Shown here: positions 45,472-57,379 of the stretch, one piece after another | How the letters are laid out: each line of letters starts with the position of its first letter | How positions within the stretch are numbered: position 1 is the stretch's first letter | Assembly (NCBI GenBank): GCA_963747515.1 | Contig: CAVVFN010000001.1 | Location: 370,924-434,923 of the forward strand | From: Mariniphaga sp963747515 | Lineage (GTDB): Bacteria; Bacteroidota; Bacteroidia; Bacteroidales; Prolixibacteraceae | DNA: 64,000 bases | Direction of reading: 5' to 3' | Position numbers and translations under genes: made by a program | The notes under the pieces: generated by a model | Database searches by the model: none | What the model saw: only the letters and a program-made list of their open reading frames with translations | What the model was told of the DNA's origin: nothing

Positions 45472-47502
45472 TTATTGCACCACATAAGTCTTATTGTCTT
45501 TTCCAATTCCGGTTAAGGTTAGCGATCTCCAGCTTTTGGGTAATGAAGTTTTTAATTGTATGATTCCTTTCGGCGTAATATCTAAACCTCCAAAACCAAA
45601 AAGAACACTTTGCAAATATCCGCCTGCTCCAGTGGCAAAATAAGGATTCGTGCCTCCGGCAGTTTCCGCCATCACCCCAAACGGCGGCAATTTATTAGGA
45701 ATGTATGTTTGCTGAAATGCGTTAAACGCTTTTTCCGGTTCATTGAGACGGGCGTATAGAATCGCAAAAATAGCGTGGGTCATCGCAGGAGAACCTTCTC
45801 CCACCCGGCTTTCATAATAGGCAAGATCTTTTTTAATTTGCGAAGCATCTGTAATCTCTTTCAACGGGTAAGCCAACAAATTCACATCAGCCTGCTTTAT
45901 TTTGATACCATTATATCCTGCAAATTCTGAAGTAACTCCATTGGGCAATTTTAAAATAGGAATATTTTTTTCTACCATTGCCCAGTCTGTGTCAACCGGC
46001 TGGTGCAAAATTCCGGCAGCCATAATTGCATAACGCAAATCGGCTTTTGCAGCAGCATTTGTAAATGCATTATTATCTATATTTTCCGCCCATTCATCGG
46101 CAGCCACCACATTATTGATATCATAATGGCCCGGCCCATTTCGCTCAACACGGCTTGTCCAAAAATCAGCACAAGCTTTTATCATCGGAAAACCTTTTTC
46201 GCGAAGCCAGGAAGTGTCCTGGGTTACCGCATAATAATTCCACGCGGCGATAGCCACATCCGCAGTTATATGATGTTCAAAAGGACCGCTTAATGCCCAA
46301 ACAGGCGTTTCTTCATTGCCGCTGGCAGCGCTTTCCCATGGATACATAGCTCCTTTATATCCATGAGCAAATGCATTATTTTCTGCTTCTTTTAATCTTT
46401 CAAAACGGTATTCCATCATGCTTTTAGCCATGTCCGGGTGCAACACCAAAAGTGCCGGGAACATCCACAATTCCGCATCCCAAAAAACATGGCCGTTATA
46501 ACCAAGGCCGCTCAAACCCATTGGCGACGGGCTATACGCAGTTCCGCCTCTTACAAAAGAATACAAATGGTACATGGCAGAATGTACATCACGCTGGCTT
46601 TCGGCATCTCCGGAAATTTCTATATCACTCTTCCAGATTTTGTCCCAGGCTTCATCATGAAACTGAATTAATTTTTTTGTGCCTTGTAGTTTTGCATAGA
46701 TAACGTAACGCTGTGCTTCATTAAAAGGATCTTCATGTTGTGCTGTGGTAATTGATGCGCCCGCAATCGCGAAATGGTAAGTAGTTCCGGCTTTTAAATC
46801 TTTTTTAAATTTTAAAAGATGCATATTATTGTCCCACATTTCATGGATCAATTCCGGTTCAGAACCTGAAGGCTCATCAAATAAAAATGTTGTGCACGAT
46901 CCAAAAGTCAGTTTGCCTGTCGGGCTTTTTGCAACTGAAGAAAGCAAGCTTATTTTTACATGCGGCCTGTCTATCTGGTTATAATAATTTTGAACATCGC
47001 GCAACTCATCCGGCGCCTGCATCACACTTGCCGGAATAATCTCAATATCTTTTTTTGCAGTAATCTTTATATCTACTAAAACGTTATAAGGTAAATTTCT
47101 CAATGCATAATAAGTATAAGAAACCGTTGCTTTATCCTGGTAATCGAAAGTGGTGTTTAAATTCGCGTGCTTCATATCCAGCACTTGTTTCATATTTTTT
47201 GCATCTACATCACCAATTCGGTGCCCGTCAATATCAAGATACATATCTACAAGGTTGAAACTTTGTAAAAAATTACTTACCATTCCACGCCCGTATTGGT
47301 CGTAAGCTCCATTTAAAACAACTGTTTTGCATTTCAATGGTTCTGCAGAAGAAACAATTCCGATCATTCCATTAGCAACTGTTTCACCATAATAATTGGA
47401 TGGATCAATTTTGTCAGCAACAATTTTCCAGGGATCAGTTGTTTGAGAAAATGAAAAGTAAAAAGCAAAAGTAAAGAAGCTGAAGAAAGTCAATCTTTTC
47501 AT
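45472..47502 (-). CDS. glycoside hydrolase family 65-like protein, secreted
   Basis: 676 residues with a signal peptide (FFTFAFYFSFSQ). An N-terminal beta-sandwich (about 25-290, GETVANGMIGIVSS...) precedes an (alpha/alpha)6 barrel starting at RDVHSAMYHLYSFVRGG. The barrel motifs GLGYNGHVFWDAELWMFPALLVLHPDMA and the general-acid region VAADEWAENIDNNAFTN match GH65. Exported members hydrolyse alpha-glucosides such as trehalose, while cytoplasmic ones are phosphorylases. The export signal favours hydrolysis here. No partner genes are adjacent. Confidence 0.88.
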   Translation of the reverse strand: MKRLTFFSFFTFAFYFSFSQTTDPWKIVADKIDPSNYYGETVANGMIGIVSSAEPLKCKTVVLNGAYDQYGRGMVSNFLQSFNLVDMYLDIDGHRIGDVDAKNMKQVLDMKHANLNTTFDYQDKATVSYTYYALRNLPYNVLVDIKITAKKDIEIIPASVMQAPDELRDVQNYYNQIDRPHVKISLLSSVAKSPTGKLTFGSCTTFLFDEPSGSEPELIHEMWDNNMHLLKFKKDLKAGTTYHFAIAGASITTAQHEDPFNEAQRYVIYAKLQGTKKLIQFHDEAWDKIWKSDIEISGDAESQRDVHSAMYHLYSFVRGGTAYSPSPMGLSGLGYNGHVFWDAELWMFPALLVLHPDMAKSMMEYRFERLKEAENNAFAHGYKGAMYPWESAASGNEETPVWALSGPFEHHITADVAIAAWNYYAVTQDTSWLREKGFPMIKACADFWTSRVERNGPGHYDINNVVAADEWAENIDNNAFTNAAAKADLRYAIMAAGILHQPVDTDWAMVEKNIPILKLPNGVTSEFAGYNGIKIKQADVNLLAYPLKEITDASQIKKDLAYYESRVGEGSPAMTHAIFAILYARLNEPEKAFNAFQQTYIPNKLPPFGVMAETAGGTNPYFATGAGGYLQSVLFGFGGLDITPKGIIQLKTSLPKSWRSLTLTGIGKDNKTYVVQ

Positions 47503-47652
47503 TTATTGAAAGTTTAAATTTTGATAGCAATAAATGTAAACTAAATTGTAATAGTGGAAATATAATCTTAGCTAAAATTGTAACTTTTTTCTTATGAAAC
47601 GATTACTGAATTCAATTATTTAATTCCCTTTATTTTTTGTTAATTGATGTTT

Positions 47653-47660
47653 TATATTTG
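47653..47660 (+). promoter_or_regulatory. possible -7 box of the GyrI-like gene
   Basis: TATATTTG, 65 bases before the ATG. A looser match (TTAATTTG) lies nearer the gene. Confidence 0.3.
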
Positions 47661-47725
47661 AAAGATTATCTGTTCAACGAAGTTCCATTCGTTAATTTGT
47701 ACTGCTAATTATTTATTTCTAAAAA

Positions 47726-48676
47726 ATGAAAAAAATTCTGGTATTTCTTTTTTCACTTATTATCCTGCTATCAATTTGCTCATATATTTTTATTCCTCAG
47801 AAACTGGAAATAGCTAAAGTGGCTTTTGCTAATTGTAATATCAACGGAGCTTCCAGAACGATTCACAATTCACATAACTGGGGGAAATGGTGGCCAGATT
47901 CAGACAGCCTGCGCCACCATACTAAAACTGATTCAGTATGGTATTACTATAACGGCTATTATTACCATCTGGATGAAAAATTGTATGATGCCATAAAAAT
48001 TAAAATAAAAAATAATGAAGCTACCATTGAGAGCGCCATCCATATTTTCAAATTGAATATTGATTCGGTTGCTATAGAATGGAAATGTAGCTTATCTACA
48101 GGCATTAATCCCATAACAAGAATATTGAAATACAGGCAGGCAGAAAAGATCCGGAATAATATGACTGAAATTCTTTCGGGGCTTGTATCATTCATAGAAG
48201 ACAAAAGGAATATTTATGGCTTTAATTTTCACGTGATAATATCAAAGGATTCCACACTGGTTGCTACAACAAGAATCACTTCTAATTATCCTAACACTTC
48301 TGATATTTATGATTTAATCGGGAAGCTGAAAAAATATATAAAAAGCGAAGGAGCGGAAGAGAACAATTTCCCTATGCTTAACGTAAGAAAATTAGAAAAT
48401 TCAGAGTTTAAAACTATGGTGGCAATACCGGTAAATAAAAGACTTAAAGGAAAAGGAGAAATAGTTTATAAGCGTTTTGTTCCCTGGAAAGTATTGACTG
48501 CCGAAGTCCATGGCGGCAACAAAACTGTAGAAGAAGCTATGCATCAGATGAATGTATATATGGCCGATTATCAACAAACCGCTATGGCCATCCCTTTTGA
48601 ATCGCTGGTAACAGACCGCAGCAAAGAACCTGATACTTTAAAATGGATTACCTCAGTTTATACACCGGTGCCATGA
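47726..48676 (+). CDS. membrane-anchored SRPBCC/GyrI-like domain protein
   Basis: 316 residues. One N-terminal hydrophobic helix (VFLFSLIILLSICSYIFI) anchors or exports it. A middle region, WGKWWPDSDSLRHH..., looks like an SRPBCC small-ligand fold, which usually opens with a W-x-x-W motif. The last 120 residues (EFKTMVAIPVNKRLKGKG, FVPWKVLTAEVHGG, ITSVYTPVP) match the GyrI/AraC effector-binding fold. No helix-turn-helix is present, so it is not a transcription factor. It may bind a hydrophobic ligand at the envelope. This combination is frequent in Bacteroidota and uncharacterised. Confidence 0.7.
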   Translation: MKKILVFLFSLIILLSICSYIFIPQKLEIAKVAFANCNINGASRTIHNSHNWGKWWPDSDSLRHHTKTDSVWYYYNGYYYHLDEKLYDAIKIKIKNNEATIESAIHIFKLNIDSVAIEWKCSLSTGINPITRILKYRQAEKIRNNMTEILSGLVSFIEDKRNIYGFNFHVIISKDSTLVATTRITSNYPNTSDIYDLIGKLKKYIKSEGAEENNFPMLNVRKLENSEFKTMVAIPVNKRLKGKGEIVYKRFVPWKVLTAEVHGGNKTVEEAMHQMNVYMADYQQTAMAIPFESLVTDRSKEPDTLKWITSVYTPVP

Positions 48677-48728
48677 GAGAAAAGTACCAGGTAAAGAGTA
48701 TCAGTGAGATATTAGAGGCTATTTGTAA

Positions 48729-48760
48729 AAAACTTCCTGAAAGTTTGTGTGGGAAGTTTT
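48729..48760 (+). terminator. possible terminator of the GyrI-like gene
   Basis: Arms AAAACTTCC and GGAAGTTTT (9 bp), 14-base loop, short T-run within the right arm. 52 bp after the stop. Confidence 0.4.
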
Positions 48761-48807
48761 ATAAACTGTGAAGTTTGTCCACCTTCTAAAAGTTCAGCAT
48801 TGATGCA

Positions 48808-48842
48808 CAGTAAACAAATAATTATTCAGGATTTCTATTTTG
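48808..48842 (+). repeat. 35-bp dispersed repeat, copy 17
   Basis: Left half CAGTAAACAAATAATT, right half GATTTCTATTTTG. Ends 6 bp beyond the stop of the FG-GAP gene, in a convergent gap. Confidence 0.88.
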
Positions 48843-48848
48843 AAAGCT

Positions 48849-51800
48849 TTACTTTTTCAATTGCTCTTTAAATTGAATTATCATTGTGCTATCATTATTC
48901 CTTGCGAGTATAAAAGCTTTTTTATTGCCGATATTGATTTCGCTGATGTGACGCACCTGCCCTTTTATTTGCAAACCGTTTAAAGGTTCCGCATCAAATT
49001 TGCCACTACCTTTATTGATAAGTATGGTTCCGTAATCGGCATCATTTCTTCCCATCTGAATATTATTTTCATAATAATTTCCGGCTATTAAGATATCGGG
49101 CAAATTATCGCCATTGGCATCTACTACCACTGCAGTTTTATAAGTGGACAACTGGGCCTGCCAAGGCAAAGGATGAACGGAAAAATTTAATTTGCCATCA
49201 TTCAGAAGAATTGCATTTGAGAAGTAATTTGCGGTAAGGGTATCGGCGCTTTCTAATTTTTCTTTAGTGAAAATATCGTTAAGCGAAGCCTTTGCAAAAT
49301 CTTTTGCATATAGAAACCTTTTTTTGATTATTGGCATTTGTTTTTCCAATTCGCCAATACTGGCAAATTCAATTTCTTTTCCATCTAAATAATAAGTCAA
49401 CACTTGTTCCTTATTGCCATTATCATCAAAATCATTGTAATAAAGCCTGACAGGTTCTTTTTCGGAAGCTTTTAAACGGCTGTTGAGCCCTAAATTGCCG
49501 GCTACAAGATCAATGTTTCCATCATTATTCAAATCCACAGGCAACACAAAATTCCACCATCCTTTTTTATCAGTAAGAATCTTTTTAGTAAATACTCCAT
49601 GATGATTAATGAAGGCCACTATGCCGCCCCATTCCAAGGTTAGAATTAAGTCTTTATAACCGTCCTTATTAATATCATACCATAATGCAGAGGTTACAAA
49701 TCCAATATCAGACAAGCCTTTTGCATACTTATCCGTTACGTCTTTAAATTTTCCGGTTCCATCATTTTGCAATAAGTAAGATTTGGGAATTTGCCCATAT
49801 TTCCACGGAACCGATCTTCCTCCAACAAACAAATCCATATTCCCATCACCATTAAAATCGAAAGGTTTTACGCAGGAAGCATTTACAAACAAACTGTCAA
49901 AAGCATTTTCACGTTTATAAAAAACACCCTTTCCATTATTGAGATAAACCCGTGGAGTCAACATAGTGTCATCACCGTAAAATTCATTACCGCCGCTGGC
50001 AACTATTAAATCGGGAAATTTATCATTATTGACATCGGCGAAGCAAGCTCCTACATCTTCGTAAGTACTGTCGCTATCTAAAGCAGGTTGACCGGTTTTA
50101 ATAAATTTCCCTGCTTTGTTTTGTATAAAAACAGCAGGTTTCTTCCATTTAGAAGAACCGATAAAAACATCCTCCAGTCCATCCTGGTTGATATCGCAAA
50201 CCGCTAATGCAGGCCCTTCTGTAGAAAGCATGTGTGGTATTAGTGATTCACGATTAAATTCCTGGAATGAATTTTCTTCGTGTTTGTATAAAAGGTTGGA
50301 TTTTGAAGTAATATCTTCCATAGGCCTTGCAGGATTCTTCCAATGAGAAGTAATACTTGCATAATCAAACTTTGGAAGATTTTTCTGATAGGCAATCGTT
50401 ATCAATTGGTTCATTTTTGAATAGCGAACCTGTTGGTAAGTGTTATCGGGCCAAACGAGTAACATAGAATCCACCTTCGTTTTAAACAGCCCAATATGAA
50501 TAGGTATTTGCATGCTCGATATAAACCCCCGAACGGGATAATTTTCATAAGATCTAATTCTCCCGTTTGCAAAAACCAGTATTTTGGCTCCAACTGCGTT
50601 TACGTTTTTTTCCGGGCCTTTCAATTTTATATCGAGATAAGGCCTGGGCGTTTTATCATTGGTTGTGTTCCTATAAAGAAAAGCCGGATGATCTATATTG
50701 TTGACAACAATATCCAAATCGCCATCATTGTCCAGATCTGCATAGATTGCGCCGTTTGAATAAGATGTTTCATTGCCACTTATTTCATTCCCAATATCCT
50801 TAAAAGCCAAATCGCCCTTGTTTTCAAAGAACCGGTTGAGTATTTTTGTTTCCGGAAGTTTATTGATCAACGACATATCGTCACCACTTAGTTGATCAGT
50901 GCGCATTTTCGTTTGCAAGGCATCACCCGAAACGTAATTGATATAATCAATGTCATTCAATCTTTTGGAAATCCCATTCGATACAAACAAATCTTTCAAG
51001 CCGTCATTATCAAAATCCATTAATAAAGGCGCCCATGACCAATCAGTTGAAAACATTCCGGAGTACAAACCAACTTCACTAAATTTTCCATTACGCCGGT
51101 TAAATTGAAGATTGTTTCTTGAGTATTGATAATTGTATCCATAATCAATTATACTATGAAAGAGATCATATTCGCCTTCGCCAAGCGCTCTTTTTCCGAT
51201 TTGCGGATCCTGGGGCAACATGTCCATAGAGACAATTTCCGGATACCCATCATTGTTCAGGTCTGCAACATCCACTCCCATCGTATAACGGCTTGTATGC
51301 ATTATTTCATTATTCAAATCCTCGTTAAAAGTTCCATTGTGTTGATTAATATAGAGATAATCATTTTCATGAAAATCATTGCCCACATAAATATCCGGCC
51401 ATCCATCAAGATTAATATCCGAAACACAAACACCCAATCCATATCCTAAAATGGTGCTGTATATTCCTGCCTTTGTCAGTAACATCTGTAAAGGTATTAT
51501 TCCCGTTATTACTGATAAAGCCTGTCGCCTGAATATGGGTTTTTAATTTTCAGTAATTTATCTCTCGGGTCCAAAAGTACCATTTTGGTGAATGGTGTGA
51601 TTCAATAGATACATATCGAGGTATCCATCACCATCATAATCGAAAAAAACAGCCTGTGTGCTAAAACCGGAAAAATCTAAACCGTATTGGTGGGCTTCAT
51701 CTTTATAATAAGGAATCCCATTTTTATCAATCCCCTGGCATATCAGTAATTGGTTGTGACTATGCAAAGTTTGATAATGCCCCACCCTGCAAATATAAAT

Positions 51801-52249
51801 ATCGAGCAAACCATCATTATTAATATCAACAACTGAAACACCGGTTGACCAGCCTCCATCTTCAGGAATCTGGGCTTCCGTGAGTTACATCTTTAAATTT
51901 CAAACTTCCCTGGTTGAGATATAATTTATCGGCTCCCTGGTTGGATGCAAAAAACAAATCTATTTTTCCATCATTATTAAAATCCGCTGCACCGATTCCT
52001 GCGCCATCATAAAAATATAGGTATTTAAAAATATTAAATTCTTGTGTTGGTGTAAGTTTATTTTCGAATTGCAAACCGGTTTGCTGTATTATTCATCAAT
52101 TCAAATACAGGTGGCAATTGTGTTTTGGTTTTGCAGCCGGAAAGAAAAATAAAAACAATAAAAGCCTCAAAAGTGATATAGAAGAATTTAATTAATAACA
52201 GCCAATTTTTGCGCCAATTGGAATATAGTAAAGAGATAAGTTGAATCAT
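48849..52249 (-). pseudogene. FG-GAP/VCBS repeat lipoprotein (CRTAC1-like), copy A, frameshifted
   Basis: A protein of about 1130 residues. Likely lipoprotein signal FIFLSGCKTK, then many Asp-rich FG-GAP/VCBS blades (DFNNDGKIDLFFASN, DINNDGLLDIYIC, DYDGDGYLDMYLL, DLNNDGYPEIVSMD). These form calcium-bound beta-propellers. An ASPIC/UnbV region (GAKILVFANGRIRSYENYPVRGF) lies midway, and more blades reach the end at 48849. The last 878 residues (from 51485) are in one frame. The first quarter is broken by at least four indels near 52065, 51875, 51550 and 51500. Such surface proteins are often encoded beside SusCD. Their ligand is unknown. Confidence 0.82.
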
Positions 52250-52270
52250 CGTTGTACGAATACAGGCTGT

Positions 52271-55200
52271 TTATTTTTCTAAGCCATCCTTTAATTTATA
52301 TAAAGCGGGGTATTGATCATTTATGAGGAATAAAATTTCAGGGATATTTTTACCTGGAATTTTCACAACATCTCTTACCATCCCTTTTACATTCAATCCT
52401 GTTTCTTTTTGATCAACCCATTTAAAATTTCCTTTCCCATCATTCAATAACAAGCTCTCCAAAACTTGCATCTAATCTTCCAAATTGTGGAAGAAAGGTA
52501 TATAAGTTCCCACCAATCACTAAATCCGGAGAGCCATTTCCATCAATATCCATTGGAAGAATGGAGTTAATTGAAGAAAGTTGTGCCATTCGTGGTAATT
52601 TTTTGATTTTAAAATTACCGTTTCCCTGATTAATTGCCACAATTGAAGAAGGATAATTGAATTCTTTTATTGTTGCTTTTTGTAATACTTCAGCCGGAAA
52701 TCAAATCCTGGATTGATTTTTTGGCAAAGTCTTCATAGTTCAGATTTTGAATTTTTATTGATGGAATTTCATCCTCCAGGTTACGCTTTAGAAAAACGGG
52801 CATATCCTTTTTGTTGATGGTGTAGGTAAGGATCTTATTTATATTATTACTTTGATCAAAATCTTCAATCCATAATTTTACAGGATTAGCTGAATCGGGT
52901 TTTAAATAAAAATTTTCTCCTATATTCCCAAAAATCAGATCCATTTTACCATCACCATTTACATCTGACAGCAGTAACCGTTTGCCACAAACCAAATAAT
53001 TTATTCAGGTTCGATTTAATTTCTACAAAATGATCACCATTATTATAAGAGAAAATTCGGGGCGCCATCCATTCGCCGGTAATAATTAATTCTTTGGAAG
53101 AATCTCCTGTAACATCGGCCCACACTGCTCCTGTCACCATTCCGATATTTGCGATATCCGGATTTTTTGTTTTGGCAATATCCTTAAAATGGCCATGGCC
53201 ATCATTTACATAAAGATAACTGGAAGGTGAAACGCCATAATTCCTGGGATAACTTCTGCCTCCAACAAAAAGATCAGAATAGCCATCATGATTAAAATCA
53301 TAAGCAATCGCCACTCCGATATTCATTCCATTAGGAGGAAAAGCATTCACATCAATTGTGAAATTTCCTTTACCATCATTTTTATACAGCCGGCTTTGCA
53401 TTTGCCTGCTGTAGGGGGGATCTCCATTTCCGCCGGGCCCACATACAGATCAAGATCACCATCATTATCTGCATCAAAAAACAAGACAGCCTCGTCTTCA
53501 AAATCAGAATATTGGTCAAAGACAGGTTCTTTCTTTTTTACAAATTGTCCCGATTGGGTCTGGAGATATAATTGGCCCGGAATGATCCTTTTGTACCGCC
53601 AATATAAATATCATCTAAGCCCATCACCGTTTACATCGCCAACAGCCGCTTTTGGTCCTTCCCTGGAAAGCATTTCAGGGATATTTTTTTCATAATAAAA
53701 ATCAATATTATCATCTTCCTGATGCTTTTCGAAATCACTTTTTACAGGCTCAAAAAAAGTGGCTATTAGAGAGCTGTGAGAGTATCGGAATACAATTTTG
53801 CAATTAGATGGTTGATGGATTACCAAACGGTATCAATAGGCGGATTAATATATTTAGAATACGCTCGGTCTGGCCACATCATTATCATCGAATCAATCTT
53901 TTTAGATTTCCCTAACCCGATAATTTGCTTGTAATCTACAGAAGATTGAAATCCCCGGCTCGGTATTACATCCCGATTTAGAATTTGATTTCCAATATAC
54001 AATTTTATTTCACTGCCAATGGCAAAAGTGTTTTTATCATTCCCTTTCAAAAAGATACCGAGATAATTATTTTTATTTATAGTCCTTGAATTGTTTTTGT
54101 AAACAAAAGCCAGCCCGTTCTCATTATTCAACACAAGATCCAATGCACCATCATTATTAAGATCTCCATAAGCAGCGCCATTTGAAAAAGATGGTTGAGT
54201 AAATCCCCAGGAATCGCCTACATCCTGAAATTTCAAATTGCCAAGATTCTTGAAGGCATAATTTTTTAATGGATTTTGTGGAATATGTTTTAACATTTGA
54301 TCCACTCCTTCTTTTTTGCCACTAAGAACCATTTTTTGAATAACATCATTGGCAAAAAATTGCATAAAATCAAGATTGGTAACATCCCGGTTTACGCCAT
54401 TGCATACATAAATATCATTGTAGCCATCGTTGTCGGCATCAAATAACAGAGCGCCCCAACTCCAGTCAGTCGCTGATACTCCGCTATAATTCGCAATGTC
54501 TAAAAACTTTCCATTTTTATTATTCAACTGTAAACAATTCTTCACATATTGATAAGAGAATCCTGATTTTAATTTACTGTTGAACTGATCAATATCATCA
54601 AAAGAACCCATGGTTTTTAACCGGTAATCATTTTCAGGAAGCATATCGGTTGTGAAAATTTCAGGGATAGCCATCATTATTAATATCGGCTATATCAGCA
54701 CCCATTGATGACATGCTCATGTGTTGCAACCAGTCGTCTGTTTCGTCTTTAAAGGTTCCGTTTTTTTGATTGATATATAAATAATCTCGTTCGTAGGAGT
54801 CGTTGGAAACATACACATCAGGCCAGCCATCTCCATTAATGTCCCCCACAGATACGCCCAACCCAAAACTAATTAAACTACTATGAATACCAGCCTGGGT
54901 AGTAACTTCCGTAAAATGACCATTATCATTTCGGTATAAATGATTGCCGCCTCCTTTTAAAAATTCAGCTACATTCCATTCAGAATCCGGGAAGATCGCG
55001 TTCATTGGTATTGTTCAATGTATTTACAGGAATGGGGCTGTTGTTAATCATAAAGCAATCCAAATCGCCATCTCCGTCATAGTCAAAAAAAGAAACCTGC
55101 GTAGTATAGCCACTAATATCCAGGTTATATTTATGAGCCTCCTCTGTAAAAGTCAGATCGTGGTTATTGATGTAGAGTTTATTCCGCCTGTTACCATTGG

Positions 55201-55611
55201 ACATGTGCCCCGAATTACAAATAAAAATATCAAGCCAGCCATCATTATTAATATCAACAAGTGTAACACCGGTACTCCACATGCTATCTTGCCGAAAGCC
55301 TGATTTTGCAGTAACATCCTCAAATTTAAAATTTCCCTGATTGAGATAGATTTTATTTTCTCCCATGTTAGAAGTAAATACTACATCAGCCAATCCATCA
55401 TTATTAAGGTCCCCAATTGCCACACCACCGCCATTATAAAAATTTCTGAAAAGAAAGCTGTTTTCCAGCTTACCGTCTGTTACCTTATTATCAAAATTAA
55501 TTCCTGTGTTTTCCATTAATTGAAATAATGGAGTTTCTTTTTTTTATTACACGAAATGATTATTCCTAGTAGAGAGAGTAGGGTAAGAATTGAAACGTTA
55601 CGCAAACGCAT
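52271..55611 (-). pseudogene. FG-GAP/VCBS repeat lipoprotein (CRTAC1-like), copy B, heavily frameshifted
   Basis: A tandem paralogue of copy A, lying 21 bp upstream of it on the same strand. Starts at the ATG at 55611 (MRLRNVSILTLLSLLGIIISCNKKK), a lipoprotein signal with cysteine at about 21. The first break is in an A-run just after. Then come blades GVAIGDLNNDGLADVVFTSN, LVDINNDGWLDIFICNSG and DYDGDGDLDCFMINN, and further fragments in changing frames to 52271. Junctions lie near 55550, 54990, 54670, 53823, 53620, 53430, 52970, 52680 and 52455. The longest intact piece is 54677-53820 (285 aa), with the ASPIC/UnbV-like GSEIKLYIGNQ...RGFQSS. Sequence between breaks is well preserved. Confidence 0.82.
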
Positions 55612-55657
55612 AATCTTATAAATTAAATATTTTAGGCGTGAATAAAGATAGAATAAT

Positions 55658-55690
55658 TATAAAGGCCATTAGTAACTAATGGCCTTTATA
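55658..55690 (-). terminator. strong hairpin between susD and the FG-GAP genes
   Basis: Perfect 15-bp stem (TATAAAGGCCATTAG and its complement) with a three-base loop. On the minus strand it is followed by an AT-rich stretch (ATTATTCTATC) and not a clean T-run. Probably a terminator, attenuator or processing/stability hairpin after susD. Confidence 0.75.
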
Positions 55691-55708
55691 AAAATCATAA
55701 TTTTTCTT

Positions 55709-57358
55709 TTAATACCCCGGGTTTTGTTTTAAGTTAGGGTTTGCGGCTAACGCAGTAGCAGGTATAGGAAATACCAGGTGTGTAGCATCAGAGGCGGGTT
55801 TTAAATACCACGCTTTCATAAACATTCCAAAGCGGATCAAATCCGTTCTCCGCATTAATTCCCAATACAATTCTCTGCCTCTTTCAGCCAATAAAGTATT
55901 TGGATCATTCAAATTATCCGGATTAAGCAATACCATGCTGGTCATAGGCGCAGCTTTCCTGGCCGATCTTAAATCATTTACCATTGCCAAAGCTCCTGCA
56001 TTATCGGGAGATGAAGCCCGCATCTTTGCCTCAGCAACCATTAAAACAACATCCGAATACCTGTATAACATACACCAGTTTCCGGAAGTGCCACCACCAT
56101 AGTTTTTTCCATTTCCTGAAAAGTCAGGCAAATATTTTAAAACACGAATACCCACATCTTCCAAAAGAGGGCCTGTTTCTTTCAAATCCGGCGAGAAATT
56201 GGTATTGAAAATTAATAAATTGCCTTTCCTGTCTTTTACCTTCGAGCCATCTGCATAATATTGCTGCCCAATTAGTAATCCTGTTCTCAGTCCGGAAACA
56301 TCTGTAACTCCTTTATAATATCTTCCACCGATTCTTTGGTCCAGTGATGTATCCGCAGGAGTTTCAGTGGGCGTACCCTTTATTCCAAAAGAATTATAAA
56401 AATCAGCAGTAGTTGAGAATCCGTTCCAGCCACTTTGTGGAGCTAATGGCTTATAAGAATTATAATGCAAAGTAGCCCACCACATATTATGTATTCCCGT
56501 ATTATTAGTAGAAACGCCAGACGTATTAGGAGCGGCAAATATTACTTCTTTCGAACTGGAATTAGTTGCACTAAAATTATCAAAATAGTTAGCGCTATAT
56601 GAATATTTACCACTATTGATAATCGCATTACCGAGAGTAATGACCTTCTGCATATCTGCATCATCAAAAGTTGGGGCTTCTCTGTTGACAAAGGCGCCAC
56701 GGTTTAAATATAATTTCATTAATAGTGTATTGGCTGCGTCAACATTCGCTTTATCCATTCCATTCGATGGAGGAAGATCAGGAATAATTGCCGTTAATTC
56801 ACTTATAATAAAGTTAACTGCACTATCCCCAGCATATACTTTAGGAGCGTTTAATAAATTGTCACCCGGATTTCTAAAAGGAAACTGGCCAAAAAGATCT
56901 AAAAGTTTGTATAGAGAAAACGCTCTAAGAAACCTCGCTTCAGCAGCTTGTCCCTTAGTAGGAGAAAAAGCTAAAACGTTTGTAGCATCGAAATTTAATT
57001 TATTTAAATCGTTATACGCATTTATGATGACATCTACACCTTCGGGTCCAAAAGTCTGAAGTTTTAAGGCACGCCATTTGCCATTATCATCCCAGTCTCC
57101 CGCACGAGTAGGTACCACACTTTCATCAGCGGTTACTTCTTCCAGAGCGGAAATCCTTCCAGGGTCAGAGAATGGACCACCCACATCATTATAAGCAGTT
57201 TGTAATAATAATTGAGTTCCGTTAGCACCTAAGGCATTAGTTGCCTGTTCGTTCGTCAAGGTACTATTCAGATTTTGATTAAGTTTGGTACACCCCGATC
57301 CCATCATAACTACAACACTTAAAGAAAGGGGAAACTTTATTAATTTATATAAATTCAT
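55709..57358 (-). CDS. SusD/RagB family nutrient-binding lipoprotein
   Basis: 549 residues, complete. Lipoprotein signal with VVMMGSGCTKLNQNL (cysteine at about 23). SusD-type helical domain: LNKLNFDATN, KGQAAEARFLRAFSLYKLLDLFGQFPFRNPGD (the TPR core), YRYSDVVLMVAEAKMRA, and the C-terminal LLAERGRELYWELMRRTDLIRFGMF...NPNLKQNPGY. It caps the SusC transporter encoded 21 bp upstream and captures the ligand at the cell surface. The pair is very probably co-transcribed. Confidence 0.96.
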   Translation of the reverse strand: MNLYKLIKFPLSLSVVVMMGSGCTKLNQNLNSTLTNEQATNALGANGTQLLLQTAYNDVGGPFSDPGRISALEEVTADESVVPTRAGDWDDNGKWRALKLQTFGPEGVDVIINAYNDLNKLNFDATNVLAFSPTKGQAAEARFLRAFSLYKLLDLFGQFPFRNPGDNLLNAPKVYAGDSAVNFIISELTAIIPDLPPSNGMDKANVDAANTLLMKLYLNRGAFVNREAPTFDDADMQKVITLGNAIINSGKYSYSANYFDNFSATNSSSKEVIFAAPNTSGVSTNNTGIHNMWWATLHYNSYKPLAPQSGWNGFSTTADFYNSFGIKGTPTETPADTSLDQRIGGRYYKGVTDVSGLRTGLLIGQQYYADGSKVKDRKGNLLIFNTNFSPDLKETGPLLEDVGIRVLKYLPDFSGNGKNYGGGTSGNWCMLYRYSDVVLMVAEAKMRASSPDNAGALAMVNDLRSARKAAPMTSMVLLNPDNLNDPNTLLAERGRELYWELMRRTDLIRFGMFMKAWYLKPASDATHLVFPIPATALAANPNLKQNPGY

Positions 57359-57379
57359 AATTTATGATTTTTAATTTTT

